From contig JAAGZO010001295.1 in the NCBI GenBank assembly GCA_024206195.1, positions 1 through 20,107 on the forward strand: a stretch of 20,107 bases of DNA. Direction: 5' to 3'. Both the position numbers and the translations under genes were made by a program. The notes below the pieces were generated by a model. That model did no database searches and was not told the origin of the DNA. It was given only the letters and a program-made list of their open reading frames with translations. The DNA comes from a bacterium. Lineage in GTDB: Archaea; Nanoarchaeota; Nanoarchaeia; Woesearchaeales; UBA10216. Positions 15,452 to 20,107 of the stretch are shown piece by piece. Positions within the stretch are counted from its first letter, which is position 1. Each line of letters begins with the position of its first letter.

Positions 15452-18440
15452 AGTTTTATTCGCAGCGACTTCTCTATTGATTGTTTTGTACACAACAGCA
15501 CATATTGCGTCTAGCACTTTCCCGAACCGACTAAGCACAATCGAAAACAACATGATACGGCAAGTAACTGAACATGCCGTACTCAACATTAACAAGGAAC
15601 TAAAGTTCCTTGAACGTACTTCCCTCGACTGGTCAAGATGGGAAGACACATACAACTTTATACACGGAATAGACAAAAATGAGTACATAAAAGAAAACTT
15701 GTCAAAGGAGTCTTTGGGACATATAAATGTAGACTGCATACTGTTTCTAGACGCAGACAACATTGTGTTATATAAAAAACTATTGCTACCCAGCAGTACA
15801 GAATTACAGGCAGCAGTATCCAAACTCGAAAAAATTTCCAAAGATTGGGCAAAACCCGCTACAAGCAGTGCGACTGTTAGCGGTATATTACCAGCTAACA
15901 ACCTTTATTTTTTTGCAATAAGTACTAACATAACAAATGGAGCTAGTTCCGAAAAATCTGCAGGGCGAGTCGTCCTAATCAGAAAACTAAGTGAAACGTA
16001 TGTAGCCAAATTGTCAGAAAACCCCTTATCATCTAAGATCAGCATAGAAGACCAAAATGCTTCAGTAAATTACGTAGAAATAAGTAGCACTCATATAATA
16101 ATACGTAAAAACTTAAAACATCTTGAAAACAAACAACTGTTCTTAGTGTCAAATACTCCAAGGTCAATATATAAAATAGGCAAAATTGCAGAAACACACT
16201 TCCGAGTCACAATTGCACTGATGGGTGTATTTTTAGCGGCAATAGCTGTCTACATCTCAAAGATTCTAGTAATAAGCCGGGTTAATAGTACCATAAGATA
16301 CTTACAACAAGCGCCGGGAATTCTACCAAAAAACATTGACGAGCCGAGCAAGGAAAAAGACGAGTTATCCATAATAGAAAAAACAATACACGATTTATTT
16401 AGAGAATTATACAATGCAAAAAAAGAATTAGAGCTAATAGTAAAAAATCAGGCAGACAGGCTCAGCCAGAGTGAGGAAATGTACAAACAACTCGTATGTA
16501 CAATACCCGATACCATAATCGTTCATAAGAACCTAAAAATACTATTCATAAATAGAGCTGGGATGGAAATAGCAGATAAGTACGGAGCAACAAATATAAT
16601 TGGCGAATCTGTATTAAGTTTTATACAAGAAGACAAAAAAGAAGAGATTTTAAAAAGAATAGAAAGCGGGGCAGTATTTGGGAGCCCGCACAGAACCATA
16701 ATTTCTGCTCCGAAACTCGCGGGATCGGACAAAGCTGTAAATATAGAAGTAGAAAGCATATCTACACCAATAACATACAATAACGAGAAGGCAATATTAA
16801 CCGTTCTAAGGGATATGACAGAGTGGAGAAAAAATCTTAATCTTTCCACGAAATTACAAAAGGCAGTAGAATGTTTACCGATAGGTATTACTATAACAGA
16901 CCTTGACGGGAAAATAACATACGCTAACAATACAGATGTCAAGATGCACGGTTACAGCTCTGATAAAGATCTAATAGGCAATTACGCTATGGAAACCTAT
17001 GATCATGGTGAACGAAGGTACGACTACAGCGGAGTTACAGAATGGAGGGGGCTAATTAGGGAAAGCACAAACAAAAGGCGGGACGGAACTGAATTTCCAG
17101 TAAGACTGATGTCTGAGGTGGTACATAGCAAGGAAGGCGAGCCGGTTGCAATAATAACTACCTGTGAAGATATAACAGAAAAAAAAGAAACAGAGAGAAA
17201 TCTGCACATGCTAGAAAAAGCAGTTGAAACTACAGACGTTGGAATAACCATATCCGATGAAAACAGAAAAATTATATACGTTAACGAAGCAGACGCCGCT
17301 TTACACGGGTATCAAAGGGAAGAACTCCTTGGAAGATACTCAAACATATACGCTGTATTAAACACTAAACAGCAGCCGATAGGGGTTAAAAAAGAAGATT
17401 ATAAATATTGGAAAAGGATCTCTAGGAACGTTAGGAAAAACGGCGAACCGTTTCCAGTAGAATTAGTATCCAATCCTATATACAACAATAACAGTAGTTT
17501 GGCTGGTGTAGTAACCGTATGCACTTCAATAGAAGACAGGGTAGCAGCTGAGATGGAAAAAGAGAGGTTGAATAAAGCTTCAAAAGACAGTGAGGAGAGG
17601 ATGAGAAAAGCTATACTTAACTCACCGTTTCCAATAATGATGTGCTCTGAAAGTGGCGAAGTTTTACTATTAAGCCAAACCTGGACAGACATAACGGGTT
17701 ACTCCAGCTTCGAAACACCAACAATATATAGATGGCTATCTGTTTCCTGCCCAAATTACAACGAGGAGTCTGCAAATAGCTTTACCAGAAAACTGTTTAG
17801 GTCCAGAATTGGAAAAATACATAACGGCGAGCTTTTGATAGAAACAAGAGAGAGTATGCAGAGAATTTGGGACATATACTCCTCCATAATAGGGTATTTA
17901 CCAGATGGTAAAAGGATCTTCATGATAGCTGCAACAGACATAACGGATCAAAAACACTATCAAAACAGACTTTCATACAAAAGAGATTTATTAAGAACGC
18001 TCGTAGACACAATACCTGATCAAATATATGTACAGGACAGTAACCAACGTTTATCTGTAGCAAATAAAGCTTTTCTTGATTTCACAGGAGAAACAGATTA
18101 TAACGCTATAATAGGAAAAACTTGTTTAGATATAAGTATTGGAGAATTTGGGTCTGAATTTACTAAGGAAGATACCGACATATTAAAAACTGGCATACCA
18201 ATATTCAATCAGGAGAGGTTATTAGTAAGATACGATAATACTAAGATTTGGGTTTTGCTATCCAAAGTTCCTATAAAAAACCAAGATGACTGTATCATTG
18301 GCATAGTTTGTATAAGGCACGAGATAACAGACTACAAAGAACTGCAAGAAGAGCATAAAATGTTAAAGGAGGCCTACAAATTCATTGCCCAACAAACTAC
18401 ACAATTTCTACACGGGGTAAACAACGAATATGAGCAGTAG
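15435..18440 (+). CDS. CHASE4 and five-PAS membrane sensor with no output domain
   Basis: The 1001-residue protein begins with a membrane segment (about 7-27). A CHASE4-like extracytoplasmic domain follows, with the typical DWSRWEDTYNF at 65-75, and a second membrane segment lies at about 256-282. After a helical linker come five PAS-like units at about 345-465, 470-582, 590-704, 718-840 and 848-968. Several end in the usual DIT or EIT element (MTEW, CEDITEKKE, ATDITDQKH, RHEITDYKE). CHASE4 normally senses an external ligand and PAS domains sense small molecules, redox state or light, or mediate dimerisation. The protein ends about 33 residues after the last PAS, with no HisKA, HATPase, GGDEF, EAL, cyclase or methyl-accepting domain. 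It overlaps the amidase gene by 17 bases and the next gene by 11, so partner proteins may carry the signal. The ribosome binding site (AAGGAA, 15416-15421) is distant, which fits coupled translation. Confidence 0.88.
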   Translation: MKIRNKVLFAATSLLIVLYTTAHIASSTFPNRLSTIENNMIRQVTEHAVLNINKELKFLERTSLDWSRWEDTYNFIHGIDKNEYIKENLSKESLGHINVDCILFLDADNIVLYKKLLLPSSTELQAAVSKLEKISKDWAKPATSSATVSGILPANNLYFFAISTNITNGASSEKSAGRVVLIRKLSETYVAKLSENPLSSKISIEDQNASVNYVEISSTHIIIRKNLKHLENKQLFLVSNTPRSIYKIGKIAETHFRVTIALMGVFLAAIAVYISKILVISRVNSTIRYLQQAPGILPKNIDEPSKEKDELSIIEKTIHDLFRELYNAKKELELIVKNQADRLSQSEEMYKQLVCTIPDTIIVHKNLKILFINRAGMEIADKYGATNIIGESVLSFIQEDKKEEILKRIESGAVFGSPHRTIISAPKLAGSDKAVNIEVESISTPITYNNEKAILTVLRDMTEWRKNLNLSTKLQKAVECLPIGITITDLDGKITYANNTDVKMHGYSSDKDLIGNYAMETYDHGERRYDYSGVTEWRGLIRESTNKRRDGTEFPVRLMSEVVHSKEGEPVAIITTCEDITEKKETERNLHMLEKAVETTDVGITISDENRKIIYVNEADAALHGYQREELLGRYSNIYAVLNTKQQPIGVKKEDYKYWKRISRNVRKNGEPFPVELVSNPIYNNNSSLAGVVTVCTSIEDRVAAEMEKERLNKASKDSEERMRKAILNSPFPIMMCSESGEVLLLSQTWTDITGYSSFETPTIYRWLSVSCPNYNEESANSFTRKLFRSRIGKIHNGELLIETRESMQRIWDIYSSIIGYLPDGKRIFMIAATDITDQKHYQNRLSYKRDLLRTLVDTIPDQIYVQDSNQRLSVANKAFLDFTGETDYNAIIGKTCLDISIGEFGSEFTKEDTDILKTGIPIFNQERLLVRYDNTKIWVLLSKVPIKNQDDCIIGIVCIRHEITDYKELQEEHKMLKEAYKFIAQQTTQFLHGVNNEYEQ

Positions 18441-18963
18441 TGAGATTGCAATGAGCGAAAGACACGAACTCCTAAAGCTGCAAAAATCTTTATCAGAAGA
18501 GATGAAGAGACAAAACGATCTCAGACTTAGAGAAACTATAGCTATCGAAAAAAAGACCAGAACAGACCTGAAGACACAGGAAATAGAAAGGACGAGGTTG
18601 GAAGAAGAAGCTAAAACAAGGGAGATAGAAGAGAGAAAAGTAAAGTCTACAGAATCGCTAATAAACGAGATCCGGGTAGTAGTGGAGCTGCAACGAGCTT
18701 TATTGGAAAACCAACCAATACTTAATGTTTTAGATGCTCAAGATAGGAAATTAGATGCTCTACTAGAATTGCAGAGAATAATAATACCAAGATTGTTGAA
18801 GGAAGGTGCGGGTGATGAAGAAGTTCACAGATTAACTGAAATACTCAAATCATTCGGAAAACCAGGAGATTATATATTAGGCACTCATTTTAAAGGGGAC
18901 CTCCTGACTAGCGGGGGAGACCTAAATATAGCAGAGAATAAATCTAATATAAAAACGCAATAA
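18430..18963 (+). CDS. Coiled-coil protein with a C-terminal SGGDLNIAE motif
   Basis: The ATG lies inside the end of the sensor gene, 11 bases overlapping, with only a weak GGGGT upstream; a second ATG at 18451 is an alternative start. Residues 10-80 are very rich in Glu, Lys and Arg with heptad-like hydrophobics, typical of a coiled coil. Residues 80-125 form a more hydrophobic helical part (VVVELQRALLEN, then LDALLELQRIIIP). The last 30 residues change character: GDYILGTHFKGDLLTSGGD followed by LNIAE, which resembles short beta-roll turns. A near copy of this motif opens the next protein. A cytoplasmic adaptor linking the PAS sensor to the small protein fits the order and overlap, but no such function is shown. 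Confidence 0.85.
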   Translation: MSSSEIAMSERHELLKLQKSLSEEMKRQNDLRLRETIAIEKKTRTDLKTQEIERTRLEEEAKTREIEERKVKSTESLINEIRVVVELQRALLENQPILNVLDAQDRKLDALLELQRIIIPRLLKEGAGDEEVHRLTEILKSFGKPGDYILGTHFKGDLLTSGGDLNIAENKSNIKTQ

Positions 18964-19031
18964 GGTGATACAAAATGACAATAAATAGTGAAAATATAAA
19001 AAGCAGTGGCGGAGACATAAATATAGTTGAG
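18910..19031 (+). repeat. Pair of 27-base coding repeats for SGGD(L/I)NI(A/V)E
   Basis: Bases 18910-18936 (end of the coiled-coil gene) and 19005-19031 (start of the following gene) agree at 22 of 27 positions. They encode SGGDLNIAE and SGGDINIVE, and their starts are 95 bases apart. Similarity at both DNA and protein level suggests duplication, or splitting of an ancestral gene, with the motif kept on both sides. Confidence 0.65.
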
Positions 19032-19307
19032 GGAGGCAGTATAACAACTACTAGAGAAAACACCGCGATAAATAGTTTAGACGATAAATTAAAGTCAGTA
19101 GTTCCTAATGACAAGGATAGAGAGGAAATACTCAGATCTGCTGAAAAAATTTCGGAGATGTCTAAAGAAGGTAATGTCAATCAGTCCAAAATAATAGCTA
19201 TTTTAGAAAAAATAAAAGTACTCGCTCCCAAAGCGGTAAAAGTAGTAATAGATACTCTGAAATTAGTTGGTATAGGAATAGCCGTTGACCAATATATATC
19301 AAATTAA
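18975..19307 (+). CDS. Small protein with N-terminal SGGDINIVE motif and hydrophobic C-terminal helix
   Basis: The ATG follows AAGGTGAT (18962-18969), which overlaps the previous stop. The 110-residue product has three parts. Residues 1-25 have a polar, beta-like SSGGDINIVEGGS stretch. Residues 35-75 are charged and helical. The C-terminal part (APKAVKVVIDTLKLVGIGIA, then VDQYISN) is hydrophobic or amphipathic and could contact a membrane or another protein. The N-terminal motif matches the end of the preceding protein, so the two may assemble through these elements. It is the last gene of the sensor cassette. No family is firmly recognised; short SGGD/NI beta stretches occur in various small bacterial proteins of unclear function. 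Confidence 0.85.
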   Translation: MTINSENIKSSGGDINIVEGGSITTTRENTAINSLDDKLKSVVPNDKDREEILRSAEKISEMSKEGNVNQSKIIAILEKIKVLAPKAVKVVIDTLKLVGIGIAVDQYISN

Positions 19308-19332
19308 GCTATAAAACAGAGCAGGATTTTTC

Positions 19333-19361
19333 TTGACCAAGTGTATCTGAAAATAAATAAT
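19333..19361 (+). promoter_or_regulatory. Sigma-70-type promoter before the 152-residue gene
   Basis: TTGACC at 19333-19338 is followed after 17 bases by AATAAT at 19356-19361, each one mismatch from consensus. The inferred start near 19368 gives a leader of about 45 bases. I see no clear hairpin terminator for the upstream cassette in 19308-19332. Confidence 0.6.
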
Positions 19362-19379
19362 AAGTACTGTATAAAATTA

Positions 19380-19394
19380 TTAACTTAACTTGAC
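19380..19394 (+). repeat. Three tandem TTRAC pentamers in a leader
   Basis: TTAAC, TTAAC and TTGAC lie head to tail, 11 bases after AGTACT at 19363-19368. They fall between the inferred transcription start and the AGGAGG ribosome binding site. The arrangement resembles the AGTACT plus TTGAC pair at 55-79. A regulatory site is possible. The TTGACA at 19390 cannot be the -35 of this gene, because its -10 would fall inside the coding region. Confidence 0.4.
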
Positions 19395-19412
19395 ATAGGA
19401 GGCTATGCAAAT

Positions 19413-19871
19413 ATGTATAAATACCCATTAAAAATTCAAAACGATTTCGAAGCAGAGTTGACAATCAACGATTTCATCGGGGCAGCCACAATGCTCGCAG
19501 CTAAATACGATCCGGACGGCTTTTTAGCCGTGCCGTGCGCAAACGATTCACTTGCCCGGCAAGAATACTTATTGCAAACATTGATGGGTTTACTGCTTAA
19601 CCACACAAAAAATAGCGATTGGAAGTTTATTATAACAAAAAGCGATGCTTCATTTTTGATGAAACAGCTAGTATTGAAAACTGCGGATATTATAAATTGG
19701 CCAAGACCGATTCCACCAGAATACCTCCAAATAGAGTGTGATACAGATGATGATCAAATACCTTGCAACATTCCTGACTATAGGGGGTTCAAGATGGATA
19801 GCGGTATAGCTCTACGTAATGCCGCAAGTATAATGAACTTACTCTACTATTCAAGAGAGGCGTTTCTGTAA
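19413..19871 (+). CDS. Hypothetical protein, 152 residues
   Basis: The ATG follows a consensus AGGAGG at 19397-19402. The soluble product has an N-terminal helical part (INDFIGAATMLAAKYDPDG), then a segment reading LQTLMGLLLNHTKN, then an acidic loop (ECDTDDDQIPCN), and ends with a helix (NAASIMNLLYYSREAFL). Two or three cysteines are present, with no obvious metal-site spacing. No family is recognised. It has its own promoter region and is followed after only five bases by another gene, so these two start a new operon. Confidence 0.85.
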   Translation: MYKYPLKIQNDFEAELTINDFIGAATMLAAKYDPDGFLAVPCANDSLARQEYLLQTLMGLLLNHTKNSDWKFIITKSDASFLMKQLVLKTADIINWPRPIPPEYLQIECDTDDDQIPCNIPDYRGFKMDSGIALRNAASIMNLLYYSREAFL

Positions 19872-19876
19872 AAAAA

Positions 19877-20107
19877 ATGTATAACGATAAAGTAATAGAC
19901 GTAGTAGAACTGGATAGAAAAGAGCAAATACTAAACCAATTAAAGGAGAGTTTAAATGTGTCAAAGGATTCTGAGGTAGTTGGTATAATAGAAGAGTACT
20001 TCAAGCAGAAAAGGAGTTACGAAAAATCAATAGAGTTAGAAAAAGTACAACCAGTAATAGACGCCATAAACGAAAAAGATCCTGGTTACTACTGGTTTAG
20101 AATCAAA
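19877..20107 (+). CDS. Hypothetical protein, 3' end outside the window
   Basis: An ATG five bases after the previous stop opens 77 codons with no stop up to the window edge. The visible part (MYNDKVIDVVELDRKEQIL at the start, then VVGIIEEYFKQKRSYEKSI, then NEKDPGYYWFRIK) is charged and helical. A purine-rich AGAGAGG about 15 bases upstream is a weak ribosome binding site, so translation is probably coupled to the gene before. Family and full length cannot be judged from the fragment. Confidence 0.75.
   Translation, partial: MYNDKVIDVVELDRKEQILNQLKESLNVSKDSEVVGIIEEYFKQKRSYEKSIELEKVQPVIDAINEKDPGYYWFRIK

Noticed and set aside
19390..19395. TTGACA as the -35 of the gene at 19413
   Set aside because: A -10 at normal spacing would fall inside the coding region, downstream of the ribosome binding site.
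1..20107. CRISPR arrays, tRNA or rRNA genes, insertion sequences, stop-codon reassignment
   Set aside because: No regularly spaced repeats, cloverleaf-like sequence, transposase or terminal inverted repeats were seen, and genes end at ordinary TAA or TAG with sensible spacing to the next start.

Overview
The window looks like part of a mobile element (phage, prophage or plasmid-like replicon) of a low-GC bacterium. Bacterial expression signals support this: three convincing sigma-70-type promoters plus a weaker candidate, AGGAGG-type ribosome binding sites, and two intrinsic terminators. No ribosomal, tRNA, housekeeping, integrase, transposase, terminase or capsid gene was recognised, so the exact kind of element is open. 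Families common in phages and mobile elements (DUF4417, a PAPS-reductase/PP-loop-like domain, a C92/NlpC-P60-like amidase) point the same way. All genes use standard stops, and ATA is a heavily used isoleucine codon.

Layout. (1) 156-10244 is one 3362-residue gene for a highly charged, almost cysteine-free, helical protein with no recognisable enzyme domain; it ends at a strong hairpin terminator. (2) 10305-10763 is a small convergent minus-strand gene. A divergent control region at 10855-10921 follows, in which the two -35 boxes form the arms of an inverted repeat. (3) 10981-14130 is a 1049-residue open frame. It starts with a DUF4417 domain, ends with a degenerate PAPS-reductase-like domain, and carries a complete 494-codon gene (11688-13172) inside it in another frame. 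(4) 14151-14672 is a hypothetical gene, followed by a terminator. (5) 14738-19307 is a tightly packed cassette: C92-like amidase, CHASE4 plus five-PAS membrane sensor, coiled-coil protein, small protein. (6) 19308-19412 is a promoter region, followed by two hypothetical genes, the last cut by the window edge.

The most unusual feature is the nested gene. About 1.5 kb is open in two sense frames. The nested frame has its own ribosome binding site and shares a motif with the C-terminus of the giant protein. The outer frame stays open through all of it and resumes as a recognisable domain just where the nested gene ends. The nested gene's codon choices match what is needed to keep the outer frame free of stops. 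This suggests real dual coding.

The second candidate for a new system is the sensor cassette. A membrane receptor with five PAS domains but no output domain overlaps the genes on both sides. The two small proteins after it share an SGGD(L/I)NI motif, at the end of one and the start of the other. A signalling assembly using protein-protein contact is a reasonable inference, but no function is shown by the sequence.
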